The notes under the pieces were generated by a model that did no database searches, had not been told where the DNA came from, and was given only the letters and a program-made list of their open reading frames with translations. From an archaeon (GTDB lineage: Archaea > Thermoproteota > Nitrososphaeria > Nitrososphaerales > Gagatemarchaeaceae): a stretch of 64,000 nt of DNA. Shown here one piece after another: positions 24,044-32,804 of the stretch. The stretch's first letter is position 1. Each line of letters begins with the position of its first letter. The stretch covers positions 124,001 to 188,000 of the forward strand of contig JAKASL010000001.1 of the NCBI GenBank assembly GCA_021819035.1, in the 5' to 3' direction. The translations under genes were made by a program, and so were the position numbers.

Positions 24044-24520
24044 CTATTGTTGCGCGTCTGACCCGGGCTCGCCGTGCGTCTCTTCAGGCGACCCCTGCTG
24101 CGGCTCCTCCGGGGGCATCCGGACACCTTCCTCGCCCTGCTGGTTCGCCATGATAGCCTCGACGTCTTCTGGCGAGAGGATTCTTGCCATCGAGAGGTTC
24201 ACCAGTGAGTTCGCAGAGGCGTCGCCGGACATCCTCCCTATCCTCCCCCTGAGCTGGCGCCACTTCAGCTTCGTGTTTCCGCTCTTGGAGGTATAGATGA
24301 TGCCAAGCACGTCTCTCGCGTTGATGAATGTGATGTCTCTGATCTTTTTGAGGTCGACTTTGTCGACGGCCTCGACGTAGATGGACCCTTGGTCTCCTTG
24401 CTTCTCGGGGAATACTTCAGGGTCCCTAAGGTAAGATTCAGGGATGAAGCTCCTGCATGTGCTGCTGATCAGAAACCTCCTGAACCCCTCTAGATTGCAG
24501 GTGAGATCAAGCTCAACCAC
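24044..24520 (-). CDS. uncharacterised protein with acidic/Gln-rich tail
   Basis: A 158-residue protein from GTG. Residues 1-105 look folded: CNLEGFRRFLISSTCRSF, YVEAVDKVDLKKIRDITFI, LKWRQLRGRIGRM. The last ~35 residues are Glu/Pro/Gln-rich and probably disordered. No family recognised. A TATA-like tttataacc on the minus strand (24553-24561) is about 30 nt upstream. Divergent from the DUF309 gene. Confidence 0.55.
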   Translation of the reverse strand: MVELDLTCNLEGFRRFLISSTCRSFIPESYLRDPEVFPEKQGDQGSIYVEAVDKVDLKKIRDITFINARDVLGIIYTSKSGNTKLKWRQLRGRIGRMSGDASANSLVNLSMARILSPEDVEAIMANQQGEEGVRMPPEEPQQGSPEETHGEPGSDAQQ

Positions 24521-24721
24521 CCGACTTCGCCTGAACCCGCGGCGCGTTTCAGAGGTTATAAATTGATTCCCGACACGCCGAGACGCTCACCCCGGGCGAT
24601 GTGTGGGTTCTCGTACTCAAGATCCTCGACATCTGTCGGTTCAGTAGGCTAAATCCGGTCATCACCCACGACATCTACAAGGCTGGCTTAACATTAAAGC
24701 ATTGCAGGCATCTTTCTCGTT

Positions 24722-25282
24722 GTGTTGCGATTTCTCATCAGGCTTGAGGGGGGCCACTTCCAAGGCGACCTCTTGGGGGTCGTGCGGGCGATGGCCAGAG
24801 AGCTCGGCATGGATGTGCGCAACCCGAAGTGGACGTCATACGGCGCCCTGGAGCTGGACGTCTTCGCGCCTGGCCGCCCGGACTTCGACCTCTTCATGGC
24901 CACCTTGGCGCCCCTGGTCGAGGTCGAGTTCACCCACGACCTGAACACCGCGCCAAAGTTCCGGCCTGAACACGAACTCCTCTCCGAAGCCAAGGCGCTG
25001 TTCGACTCTGAGCGGTACTGGGAGTGCCATGAAGTTCTAGAGGGGGTCTGGCGGACGAAGAACGGAGACGAGAGGGCCCTCCTACAAGGGATGATACTGG
25101 TCTGCGCCGCCTTCGTCCACCATCAGAAGGGCGAAGACGCGGTAGCCCTCGGCATCTTGGAAAGGGCGGTTCGGATGCTGAGGTTCTCACAGCCGTCCTA
25201 CGGGGCCTTCAGGGTCGACCGGCTGAAGACGAACTCCGAAGAGATACTGGGGGGGAGGCGCTTCTTCAGCTTCGAAGCCTAG
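24722..25282 (+). CDS. DUF309 protein with extra N-terminal domain
   Basis: A 186-residue protein. The C-terminal half carries the DUF309 signature (FDSERYWECHEVLEGVWR, residues ~101-118, then LLQGMILVCAAFVHHQKG), an all-helical fold with a conserved acidic/His set that may bind metal. Residues 1-85 add a ferredoxin-like beta-alpha unit (MLRFLIRLEGGHFQGDLLG...). Function unknown. It ends overlapping by 4 bp the convergent 4-TM gene. Confidence 0.75.
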   Translation: MLRFLIRLEGGHFQGDLLGVVRAMARELGMDVRNPKWTSYGALELDVFAPGRPDFDLFMATLAPLVEVEFTHDLNTAPKFRPEHELLSEAKALFDSERYWECHEVLEGVWRTKNGDERALLQGMILVCAAFVHHQKGEDAVALGILERAVRMLRFSQPSYGAFRVDRLKTNSEEILGGRRFFSFEA

Positions 25283-25677
25283 CCGAACACAGGCAGGTTC
25301 ATCGGGTTCGCCTGCTCCTTCAGTTGCTCCCTGGGCCTCAATGCCAGGAAGTTGAAAATCAGTGACACAAGGGAAAGGACGACCAGACCTGCCCATGCCC
25401 CTCCCCCATATTGTCCGGCCCAGTTGTAGAGGGGGATAGCGGCTACGATCGCACAGAGGGCGCCGCCCACCATGAAAGCAACCCTGAATCCAACGTAGCA
25501 CACAAGCGCGTCCAGGACAAGAACCGCCCCAAGCACGGGCACGGCAGCCTGGAGGGCTGGTATTGGGCATCCGCTGGTGGGGCACAGCAGCGACTGGCCG
25601 AAGCCCCAGCCGACTACCCCGGCCCATACCCCGGTCAGGAGGTTGAGGACTGCCGAGGCTCTTGGTGTCAGAGCCAG
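25279..25677 (-). CDS. four-helix membrane protein, start unresolved
   Basis: The frame encodes four hydrophobic helices: AVLNLLTGVWAGVVGWGF, PVLGAVLVLDALVCYVGF, VAFMVGGALCAIVAAI and WAGLVVLSLVSLIFNFLAL. A CPTSGC motif after the first helix recalls VKOR-like loops, but the rest does not. No ATG/GTG/TTG exists ahead of helix 1; CTG codons at 25677 or 25671 are the only candidates, while GTG 25542 would delete helix 1. It directly follows the 25679 gene and is the last gene of the TrmB operon. Confidence 0.55.
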   Translation of the reverse strand: MALTPRASAVLNLLTGVWAGVVGWGFGQSLLCPTSGCPIPALQAAVPVLGAVLVLDALVCYVGFRVAFMVGGALCAIVAAIPLYNWAGQYGGGAWAGLVVLSLVSLIFNFLALRPREQLKEQANPMNLPVFG

Positions 25678-25678
25678 G

Positions 25679-26104
25679 CTACTTCACCATCGTCAGTCTG
25701 TAATGCCCCGCCTCAATGTTCTTGTTGAGGTTGTCCTTCACGAGATACAGCCTGTGGATAGGGCTGCCTGTGTCAGGCGAGAGCGTGTAGCCCTCCCCCA
25801 CCACGAACTCTTGTACATGGCCGTCCCTGCATGCGTGGGTGACCCTTTTACCCGGTTTGACCCCTAGGGAGTTCATGTACACATCCTTCGGGGTGGTACA
25901 CGTCAGCACAGCCCACTCTTCGTCATCGGGGATCGACTCAAACCCCACGCTCGCCTTCAGTGGCTCATCATACCTCTTGTCGTCGCAGAAGAGCTTCTTG
26001 CACCCTCTGCACCTCCAAACGTCCACCACCCCCTGCAGGTAGTTGTCGCGGTTCACGTTGACCATCCCCAAGAAGACTATCTCATGCTCATGTGGCGCAG
26101 CCAT
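25679..26104 (-). CDS. uncharacterised CxxC protein in the TrmB operon
   Basis: About 141 residues from MAAPHEHEIVFLG (an earlier ATG at 26125 overlaps the previous gene). WRCRGCKKLFC suggests a small metal-binding knuckle; later segments VLTCTTPKDVYM, GKRVTHACRDGHVQEF and GSPIHRLYLV are beta-rich. No family recognised. It starts within a few bases of the upstream TrmB-like gene stop, so both are co-transcribed. Confidence 0.55.
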   Translation of the reverse strand: MAAPHEHEIVFLGMVNVNRDNYLQGVVDVWRCRGCKKLFCDDKRYDEPLKASVGFESIPDDEEWAVLTCTTPKDVYMNSLGVKPGKRVTHACRDGHVQEFVVGEGYTLSPDTGSPIHRLYLVKDNLNKNIEAGHYRLTMVK

Positions 26105-26108
26105 GGCT

Positions 26109-26474
26109 TTAGGCGCCCCTGGCATTCGCCTTTTTCTCCGTTGCGGCCTCGTAGAGGGGGATTAGCTCGAGGATCAGCCTGTCCACCCTCATCCGTCTCT
26201 CGTTGATCTCCCTTATCACCGCTTCCCTCCACGTCCTGTAGTGGTTTGCGATGCCGAGCCTGGGATGGACTGGGATTATCCTCTTCCCATCCCCCGAGAC
26301 TATAGCCATCCCTCTCTCCAAGAGGGCCGCGGCCTCCCCTCCTCCGGGCAAGGAGATATGTCCTTCCTGGAGCAGCCTGAGGTACAACGATGCTTCACCC
26401 CGGGACAGGCCGGCGTCCATGCCGAGCCGCTCGAGGACGCCTTCCTCGTCTTTGATGTCCTTTCTCCTGTTCAT
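26109..26474 (-). CDS. TrmB-like winged-helix protein (short)
   Basis: About 121 residues beginning MNRRKDIKDEEGVLERLG, at an ATG overlapping the TrmB stop (ATGA). ERLGMDAGLSRGEASLYLRLLQEGHISLP mirrors the TrmB opening (LGLTGSEVKAYVALLKGG) of its upstream neighbour, then SGDGKRIIPVHPR. The C-terminal helix is long and charged. It lacks the sugar-binding C-terminal domain, so it may be a partner or a truncated paralogue of the adjacent TrmB. Confidence 0.65.
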   Translation of the reverse strand: MNRRKDIKDEEGVLERLGMDAGLSRGEASLYLRLLQEGHISLPGGGEAAALLERGMAIVSGDGKRIIPVHPRLGIANHYRTWREAVIREINERRMRVDRLILELIPLYEAATEKKANARGA

Positions 26475-27253
26475 CGTTCTGTCGTCCCTGGTGAGTTCCA
26501 CAGGAACTCGAAGTAGTCCTTGGCGAAACTCGCCAGCCCGTGGTGCGATGCCCAGATGGCCAGCGGGAGTCCTCCCTGCTCGCCTCCTCCGAGCAGGAGA
26601 ACTACTTCGCGCGAATCTGACACGAGGCCTCCGCCATACATGGTCTTCCTCGTCCTGAGCTCCGAGTGCCTAGCCAGTTGGCCCGCCGCCTCCTTCGGGA
26701 GGTCAGGAGATGTGAGTATCAGGCACTTCACCCCCTTCTCCTTGAGCGTCGCGAGCAACGGCTCGATTCTGTCGGTGAACGGCGCCAACTGCGCTGGCAG
26801 GGCGATGAGCAACTCCGCCCTGCAGTTCAGGAGGAGGTTCTTCACCCTCGAGAGAATCTCGTTCGTCCCCCGCATGATCCATATGTCTGGCTTCTCCTGT
26901 TCCCCCCTGCTGACGTATATCCCCATCAGCTCTTCGAGCGCGAACTGCTCCTTCTCCTTCCTCTCGGTCTCCTGGCGAGACTTCAGCTCCTCCAAGGCCG
27001 TGTCGGGGGGCTTGGCCGTATAGACCGTCGGCCTTCTCTTCTGTTCCTCCACCCAGCCGTGCCTGTGGAGGGACTCGAGCGCATCGTATACCTTGGAGTA
27101 TGGTATCCTGGCCTCCCTGCTCACGTCGCTAGCCGTCATTGTCCCCCCCTTGAGGAGCGCGACGTAGGCTTTCACTTCGCTCCCCGTCAGCCCGAGCGCC
27201 TCGAGGGACGCCATGGCGCGCTCGCTCAGAGTCATCAGCCGGTCCAACCGCAC
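26471..27253 (-). CDS. TrmB-family transcription regulator
   Basis: A 260-residue protein (GTG 27253; ATG at 27235 possible). The winged helix is LEALGLTGSEVKAYVALLKG, TASDVSREARIPYSKVYDAL and a wing RRPTVYTAKPP. A coiled segment (residues ~80-105) follows and then a TrmB regulatory domain (DIWIMRGTNEILSRVKNLL, AELLIALP). Some TrmB proteins sense sugars; the effector here is unknown. It is transcribed away from the tetraether-synthase-like gene with ~80 bp between starts, so control of both directions is plausible. Confidence 0.85.
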   Translation of the reverse strand: MRLDRLMTLSERAMASLEALGLTGSEVKAYVALLKGGTMTASDVSREARIPYSKVYDALESLHRHGWVEEQKRRPTVYTAKPPDTALEELKSRQETERKEKEQFALEELMGIYVSRGEQEKPDIWIMRGTNEILSRVKNLLLNCRAELLIALPAQLAPFTDRIEPLLATLKEKGVKCLILTSPDLPKEAAGQLARHSELRTRKTMYGGGLVSDSREVVLLLGGGEQGGLPLAIWASHHGLASFAKDYFEFLWNSPGTTER

Positions 27254-27264
27254 GGGCTGTCTTT

Positions 27265-27302
27265 AACTTTTCACCCTCTGGAAAGTAAAAATGCTTATAT
27301 GC
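27265..27302. promoter_or_regulatory. divergent promoter between trmB and the tetraether-synthase-like gene
   Basis: For the plus strand, gcttatatgc (27293-27302) is a TATA box about 35 nt ahead of the TTG start at 27336. For the minus strand, agttaaaga (27265-27273) can serve. Between them lies an imperfect inverted repeat ACTTTTC...GAAAGT (27272-27289), a candidate operator. Confidence 0.5.
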
Positions 27303-27335
27303 GCTCGGCGGGGGAGAGACTCCAGCGAACCTACT

Positions 27336-29009
27336 TTGGCTCAAATCGCTGACGTAAGCCTTGAACTGAAGAAAGAAGTCTCCAAGGGGAACTTCATCCG
27401 CCAGACGCAGTCCATCTGCCCTGACTGCAACCGGATACTGCCCGCCATCGTCTTCGAGCGCGACAACAAGGTCTGGATGACGAAGACGTGCCCTCAGCAC
27501 GGCGAGACCGAAGAGCTCTACTTCGGCTCCTACGAGATGTACAGCAAGTTCTCACGCTACTGGAAGGACGGGAAGGGGACCCACGCAGCCAATGTCCCGC
27601 TTGACGTCTGTTCCTGCCCGGCGAACTGTGGCCTCTGCTCCAACCACCTATCGCACACAGGCCTTTCGAACATCATAGTCACGAACAGGTGCGACCTCAC
27701 CTGCTGGTACTGCTTCTTCTACGTCAAGAAGGGACTGGAGGGGGCTTACGTGTACGAGCCCACCCTAGACCAGATCAGGGAGATGGGGCGCTCGTTGAAG
27801 GCAGAAAGGCCCGTGGCTGGCAACTCAGTCCAGATTACAGGCGGGGAGCCGACGCTCCGCGAGGAGCTCCCGACCATCATTAAGATACTGAAAGAGGAAG
27901 GGGTGGACCACATCCAGCTCAACACAAACGGCATAAATCTCGCTCTCAACCCAGGGCTTGCGAAGCGTCTGAAGGACGCTGGTGTCTCCAACCTCTACAT
28001 GAGCTTCGACGGTGTCACTCCGAAGACCAACCCGAAGAACCACTGGGAGGCGCCCTACGCCATCGACGCCTGCCGGAAGGTGGGCTTGGGCGTAGTTCTT
28101 GTCCCGACCGTCATAAAGTCGATCAACGACCACGAGCTCGGGGACATAATACGTTTCGGTGCGAAGAACATCGACACCGTCCACGCGGTCAACTTCCAGC
28201 CGGTCTCGCTCACAGGCAGGCTGACGAAGTCGGAGAGGGCGAAGTACAGGATAACCATACCTGACTGCATCGAGAGGATAGAGGAACAGACCAACGGCAT
28301 GATTTCGAAGGACGGGTGGTTCCCTGTCCCGTCCTGCTCCCCTGTGACGGGGTTCATAGAGGCCTTCACCAAGAAGGAGCAGTATGAACTCTCGATTCAC
28401 TTCGCCTGCGGCGCAGGGACCTACGTGTTTAACGACCCAGACAAGAAGCGGCTCGTCCCACTGCCGGAGTTCGTAGACATACCTGGCCTCGTGGAGTATC
28501 TCGATGAGAAGACGGAGGAGATTTACTCAGGGACAAACCGCTACGTGGTAGCTGCGAAGGTCCTGACAAGGGTTTCGTCCTTCGTGAACAAGGAGAAGCA
28601 GCCGAAGAGCCTGAGTTTCGCCAAGCTCCTCACCGACGCCCTCGTGAAGCACGACTACTCCTCGGTGGGCCAGTTCCATTTGAAGAGCATGTTCATCGGG
28701 ATGATGCACTTCCAGGACAAATACAATCAAGACGAGGAAAGGCTCCAGAGGTGCGACATCCACTACCTCACTCCAGATCTGAGGATCATACCATTTTGTA
28801 GTTTCAATGTCTTACCGGAATGGTACAGAGACAGGATACAGCAGAAGTACGGAATGCCCATCGAAGAGTGGGAGACCAAGACCGGGAAGAAGCTCGAGGA
28901 GGGGCTCTACAGGGGGACTCTAAGGCGCGGCGGTCACGTGCAGGGATGCGGATGCGCGGCGGGGGAGCACGGCGAGCCGCTGCCTATCCAGCCGATCACC
29001 GGGACATAG
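27336..29009 (+). CDS. tes: radical SAM protein, probable tetraether lipid synthase (Tes-like)
   Basis: About 557 residues from TTG 27336; the upstream ATG at 27291 lies inside the TATA box and is unlikely. Several cysteine clusters are present: SICPDCNRILPA, VCSCPANCGLCSNH, the radical SAM CxxxCxxC in NRCDLTCWYCFFY, and a C-terminal GCGCAAG. VQITGGEPTLREE is the GGE motif. This multi-cluster layout matches archaeal Tes enzymes that couple the alkyl chains of archaeol to form biphytanyl tetraethers, recognised from memory. The substrate call is inference; radical SAM membership is secure. Confidence 0.75.
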   Translation: MAQIADVSLELKKEVSKGNFIRQTQSICPDCNRILPAIVFERDNKVWMTKTCPQHGETEELYFGSYEMYSKFSRYWKDGKGTHAANVPLDVCSCPANCGLCSNHLSHTGLSNIIVTNRCDLTCWYCFFYVKKGLEGAYVYEPTLDQIREMGRSLKAERPVAGNSVQITGGEPTLREELPTIIKILKEEGVDHIQLNTNGINLALNPGLAKRLKDAGVSNLYMSFDGVTPKTNPKNHWEAPYAIDACRKVGLGVVLVPTVIKSINDHELGDIIRFGAKNIDTVHAVNFQPVSLTGRLTKSERAKYRITIPDCIERIEEQTNGMISKDGWFPVPSCSPVTGFIEAFTKKEQYELSIHFACGAGTYVFNDPDKKRLVPLPEFVDIPGLVEYLDEKTEEIYSGTNRYVVAAKVLTRVSSFVNKEKQPKSLSFAKLLTDALVKHDYSSVGQFHLKSMFIGMMHFQDKYNQDEERLQRCDIHYLTPDLRIIPFCSFNVLPEWYRDRIQQKYGMPIEEWETKTGKKLEEGLYRGTLRRGGHVQGCGCAAGEHGEPLPIQPITGT

Positions 29010-29184
29010 AACACTACGCCGGGGGTACCTGCTGTCGACTGCCCGAAAACTAGTCCTTCACAGGTTCGTTGCACCAACACTAACGGGTGACTTTTGGCTG
29101 GGTCTGTGCCGAAGAGTTAGGAGCTTAGACATCTGCCTCCTCGCGAGGCTTTCTTTATTTACCTGATGGGGAAGTCGCTCTTAG

Positions 29185-30135
29185 TTGTCCATCAAGGCGA
29201 CCCTGCGCGCGAGGCAGAGGAGGAGGCGCATACTGTTAATCTCTGTCATCGCCGTCGTAGTAGCTCTGCTGGTTGTCGTCTATTTCATAGCTGCTGCCGG
29301 CAGCGACCCCTACACGAAGTACATCGGCCAGCCCGTCTCCCCGACCGTACTCGGCCAGGTGACCGGTGTGAGCGACTCGACCCTCAACGCCATCGGGACC
29401 CCGACGGGCGTGTCTCCCCCCGCCAAGATTTCCGGCTCTCTCCTCACGTCCGGGGGGAAGCCCGAGGTCCTTTATGTCGGCGGGGAATTCTGCCCGTTCT
29501 GCGCCATCGAGAGGTGGGCGATTGTCGTGGCTCTTTCCCACTTCGGGACGTTCAGCGGCCTTCAGTACATGCTCTCCTCGAGCACCGACATCAACGCCAA
29601 CACACCGACGTTCACATTCGCGAACGTCACCTACACCAGCAGCTACATCACGTTCGTGGCAGTGGAGGAGTACGGTCGGGCAGGCCAGAGCGACGTGAGA
29701 CAGGCTCTCACGCCGGCCCAGACCAGCCTCGTGTCCCAGTACGACACATGTTCGGCTTCGGCGACACCGTCAACCGGAGGCATTCCGTTCGTCGACATAG
29801 CCAACCAATACGCAGTCAATTGTGGTGCCCAGTTCGAGCTCCCCGACCAATCACAATACCTGACATCTCCATCTCAGCCCAACATCATCGGCATGAACTG
29901 GACCCAGATAGCTTCCCAACTCAATACGCCCGGTAGCCCGATTGCGCAGCTGGTAGACGGCGCCGCCAACTACCTGATCAGCGCCATCTGCAACGTAGAT
30001 GGCGGCCAGCCAGGGTCAGTGTGCAGCCAGCAATACGCGACCGCTACCCTTGCGAACGTGTCGCCAGCCCAGGGGACATCCACAGCCCTGGTGGCAGTCC
30101 CAGCCAGGATCTGTGACCCACGATGGACCGTCTGA
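29185..30135 (+). CDS. DUF929 extracytoplasmic thioredoxin-like protein
   Basis: 316 residues from TTG 29185, ~26 nt after a TATA-like ctttatttac (leaderless). Residues 14-38 are a membrane anchor ([20 protein letters not shown]). Outside lies a DUF929 domain with [20 protein letters not shown], a thioredoxin-like CxxC, plus further Cys (DTCSAS, NCGAQF, ICNVDG, VCSQQ). Overlaps the VKOR gene by 13 bp. Together they look like an oxidative folding pair: VKOR generates disulfides, DUF929 passes them to exported proteins. Confidence 0.85.
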   Translation: MSIKATLRARQRRRRILLISVIAVVVALLVVVYFIAAAGSDPYTKYIGQPVSPTVLGQVTGVSDSTLNAIGTPTGVSPPAKISGSLLTSGGKPEVLYVGGEFCPFCAIERWAIVVALSHFGTFSGLQYMLSSSTDINANTPTFTFANVTYTSSYITFVAVEEYGRAGQSDVRQALTPAQTSLVSQYDTCSASATPSTGGIPFVDIANQYAVNCGAQFELPDQSQYLTSPSQPNIIGMNWTQIASQLNTPGSPIAQLVDGAANYLISAICNVDGGQPGSVCSQQYATATLANVSPAQGTSTALVAVPARICDPRWTV

Positions 30136-30566
30136 CCAAGGGCTTCGTAGCCTTAGCATCCGTCGGGGTGGCGGTGGCTACCTTCCACGCATACGATGAG
30201 ATTACGGCATTCTCCACCCCGCTATCGAGGGTGTGCAACGTCAACGCATTTTTCTCCTGTGGGAGTGTCTTCGCCAGCGGAGACGTGACCTTCCCCCCTG
30301 GCCCGTACGGCATACCCCTCTACGTCTATGGGTTGGTCTGGTTCCCGTTAATGGTCGCGCTCGGGATGTGGTATGGTCGTAGGAAAGGCTCGCTAGACGG
30401 AGAGGTGATGGTCCCCGCGCTGATGGTGGGGAACCTGTTCACGCTCTATCTGTGGTACCTCGAGCTTGGCGTCATACACGCCGTCTGCCCTGTCTGCATG
30501 ACGATGTACTTCCTGAACTATGCGATGACCGGCCTCGCGCTCAGGCGCCTGCTGGGTCCCTTCTAG
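30123..30566 (+). CDS. VKOR-family membrane oxidoreductase
   Basis: A 147-residue four-helix protein. [15 protein letters not shown] holds the loop cysteines, followed by [13 protein letters not shown] and the active-site pair [12 protein letters not shown] in the last helices, the standard VKOR arrangement. It reoxidises a partner thioredoxin-like protein while passing electrons to a quinone. The partner is evidently the DUF929 protein upstream (13-bp overlap). The conserved Ser/Thr before the second loop Cys is present. Confidence 0.88.
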   Translation: MDRLTKGFVALASVGVAVATFHAYDEITAFSTPLSRVCNVNAFFSCGSVFASGDVTFPPGPYGIPLYVYGLVWFPLMVALGMWYGRRKGSLDGEVMVPALMVGNLFTLYLWYLELGVIHAVCPVCMTMYFLNYAMTGLALRRLLGPF

Positions 30567-30572
30567 GGGCCG

Positions 30573-31031
30573 CTACCCGCTTGACTCACGCAAATAGAGG
30601 ATGACGGGTTCCCCAAGTCTTGCAAGTACCTCGCCCTTCTTCGAAAGGGTGTATCTGACCTTCGGTGGCCGCGTGCCGATTACCTCCCTCCGGATGAACC
30701 CCAACTCTTCGAGGTCCTTCAGCTTCTTTGAGAGCACCCGGGGGCTTATCCCGCGGAGCAGCCTCCTCAGGTCCGCGAAGCCAGCAGTCTTCAGGGAATA
30801 GGTGCTGGTCAGTATCTCGATGGACCACTTGCTGAACACCATCTTCGTCACCCGCAGGTTGTCCTTCACAGACCTCGTCTCCCCCCTGTAGGAGAAGGCC
30901 CCAGTGGCGCTCACCTCCCTGACGAACGCTGTCGCGACCTCTCCGAAGTCCTGAAACCTCCTCTCAAGCGCTTCCGCGCTAAGAACCCCCGGATGGGGGC
31001 GGCTCTCTTCCCCCTCATATTTTCGCGCCAA
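30573..31031 (-). CDS. HxlR-type winged-helix regulator
   Basis: A 152-residue protein. The C-terminal ~90 residues give the HxlR fold: VFSKWSIEILTSTYS, GFADLRRLLRGISPRVLSKK, LKDLEELGFIRREV and TRPPKVRYTLSKKGE. The N-terminal ~50 residues (RRFQDFGEVATAFV...) form an added helix of unknown use. No Cys, so thiol sensing by itself is unlikely. Convergent with VKOR (6 bp apart). Confidence 0.8.
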   Translation of the reverse strand: MARKYEGEESRPHPGVLSAEALERRFQDFGEVATAFVREVSATGAFSYRGETRSVKDNLRVTKMVFSKWSIEILTSTYSLKTAGFADLRRLLRGISPRVLSKKLKDLEELGFIRREVIGTRPPKVRYTLSKKGEVLARLGEPVILYLRESSG

Positions 31032-31158
31032 GCGAGGTCCGGCGCGCTGTCTTTCTAATAAACGAAGGGAAGGCGCAGGCGCCTGCTCCAGCCCATGATG
31101 GGATGTCTGAACTCGGGGTTCGGTAGGTGTCTCCCAGCCGATGCCCCGTGCGGGTCAG

Positions 31159-31911
31159 CTATCGGAGGTCGTCGAGCTTGGCCGATGAACGCATGAGCGA
31201 AAGCAGCCTGTCGAAGAACGATTCGAGGGCATCTCTGAACCTCCCGGCCTCCCACTCCACGCTCGCGGTCGCGAAGAACGACTCAAGCCATTCGAACTCC
31301 CTCCTTGCTTTGGGCCCTAGCGAGGATATGAGCGACTCGTTCCTATGGTGCATCTCGCTGGTCTTGTCGAACAGGCCACGCCTCTTGAGCGAAGCGACGG
31401 CGAAGGCGTTCCTGCACAGGAGCTCTGTGTCGGTCACCGGGTCCCCAGATGGCTTGTCAGACACCCATTCAGCGAAGAACTTCTTCGTCGTCGCCTTCTC
31501 CTTTTCCCCCATGACGGCGAAGACCACGTCATCCACCATCACATTCTGAAGGTGATTGAAGGCGTCTATCAGGCACTCGGTCTCCTTGGTCCTCAGGCCG
31601 TCCCGCTCTTTCAGCCCCTCCAGGACCTCTTCCAAGGCGTCGCTGTCATGCGAGCTGGCCCCTCGCTCAGTGAAGTAGACATGGGCAAGCTCGTGTAGCA
31701 CGAGACCCCCCAGCATCTCAGAGTCGAGTGCCCACTCTGAAATCATAATCTTGTGAGTCCCTCCCTCCTTCCTGGCGTAACCCATTATCGCGAGGTTCGG
31801 CTCGACGTTGAGTGTGACCTTCGACTTCACGGTATACCCTTTCTGGCGCATCCTGTCGAGCGCCCAGTCGAGTGTGCTCTGTAGTTGTCTGTCGCTGCTT
31901 GCAAGGCGCAT
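31159..31911 (-). CDS. HExxH metalloprotease-like protein (DUF5781-like)
   Basis: About 250 residues from ATG 31911, chosen because a TATA-like gtttatcc is just upstream (an earlier ATG at 31947 overlaps it). GGLVLHELAHVYFTERG holds the HExxH zinc motif, with a downstream ETECLIDAFNHLQNVMVDD segment that could supply the third ligand, E/D. A conserved archaeal family; substrates unknown. Soluble, no signal peptide. The 31032-31158 gap holds no gene. Confidence 0.65.
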   Translation of the reverse strand: MRLASSDRQLQSTLDWALDRMRQKGYTVKSKVTLNVEPNLAIMGYARKEGGTHKIMISEWALDSEMLGGLVLHELAHVYFTERGASSHDSDALEEVLEGLKERDGLRTKETECLIDAFNHLQNVMVDDVVFAVMGEKEKATTKKFFAEWVSDKPSGDPVTDTELLCRNAFAVASLKRRGLFDKTSEMHHRNESLISSLGPKARREFEWLESFFATASVEWEAGRFRDALESFFDRLLSLMRSSAKLDDLR

Positions 31912-31971
31912 TGGTTCTTCGAGGAGACCCGCCACATGGATAAACATAGCGCGGGCGCGGGCACCGACAGG

Positions 31972-32697
31972 TTAGTGGTAGATGGAGCTGCCCCCGGACT
32001 GGCTAGTTGGAAGGGTGGGGAGCGCCTTCGACTTCAGCTCGTCCAGGTCTATCTGAAAACCAACCAGCTCGCTGAGAGCCTCGATCAACCTCACGACGGA
32101 CCTGGTATGAGGGCTCGGTTCGCCGTGGTCGGTCGACAGCTTGTACCCCCTGATCCCGTGGTCTTTCGCCATGGCTACCACCATCGAAGCGAAGAAAGGC
32201 GCCGGCTCTTCTGTCACGATTTTCACGCCGCTCCTCCGCAGCCTGGTTACGCCGATGGCGTCGGTCGCGAAGCCGAGCGCCTGTGGGTCTGTCTCAGGGG
32301 GGAGGGGGGTCTCGGTCCACCTTGCCCCGATAGAGTAGAGCTCTTCGGTGCCCAGCTCCTCCGCTTTCCCAAGGAGGAACTCGGTGAACTCGTACTGCTC
32401 GTCCATGGGGCTAGAGTCCCCGGCGAAGAGGATTGTGTCGCGTTTCCCCCTGTTCAGATACAAACCACATTCGGGGAGGGTCGATATCCCCTCGTCTCGA
32501 AGGAGCACTTCGGGCGGGAACGCGGAGGCCCTGACCGTCCCTATCCTCTCGAACTTCATCTTCTTCAGCATATAGTCTGCCAACTCGCGGGCCTGGGAAT
32601 AGAGTGCGCGATACTGGGGCATCGACGTCGAGACCGCCACGACCATCGCTGGAGACCTCAACTTGGTTGGGCGCGAACCTACGTAGTCTATCCACAT
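31972..32697 (-). CDS. PAC2-family protein (proteasome-assembly-chaperone-like)
   Basis: A 241-residue COG1938/PAC2 fold: SPAMVVAVSTSM near the start, DTILFAGDSSPMDEQYEFTEFLL, ELYSIGARW (the conserved GG/GA-x turn region), then GIRGYKLSTDHGEPSP. Archaeal PAC2 proteins resemble proteasome assembly chaperones, but many are of unproven role. A TATA-like ttaaataaga on the minus strand (32722-32731) is ~25 nt ahead of the ATG, leaderless. Divergent from topoisomerase IB. Confidence 0.8.
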   Translation of the reverse strand: MWIDYVGSRPTKLRSPAMVVAVSTSMPQYRALYSQARELADYMLKKMKFERIGTVRASAFPPEVLLRDEGISTLPECGLYLNRGKRDTILFAGDSSPMDEQYEFTEFLLGKAEELGTEELYSIGARWTETPLPPETDPQALGFATDAIGVTRLRRSGVKIVTEEPAPFFASMVVAMAKDHGIRGYKLSTDHGEPSPHTRSVVRLIEALSELVGFQIDLDELKSKALPTLPTSQSGGSSIYH

Positions 32698-32804
32698 GTA
32701 TTGATGACTTCTTGGCCCGACTTCTTATTTAACCCTCGTAGTACCATCGGCCAAAAGCTGAGTTGACTTTAATACACGATAGGCACAAACCTCCACAAAG
32801 GCTC

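Noticed and set aside
31072-31100. Sixth copy of the tRNA-like element (TGCTCCAGCCCAT)
   Set aside because: Only the right arm is present without the matching left arm or centre, so chance similarity cannot be excluded.
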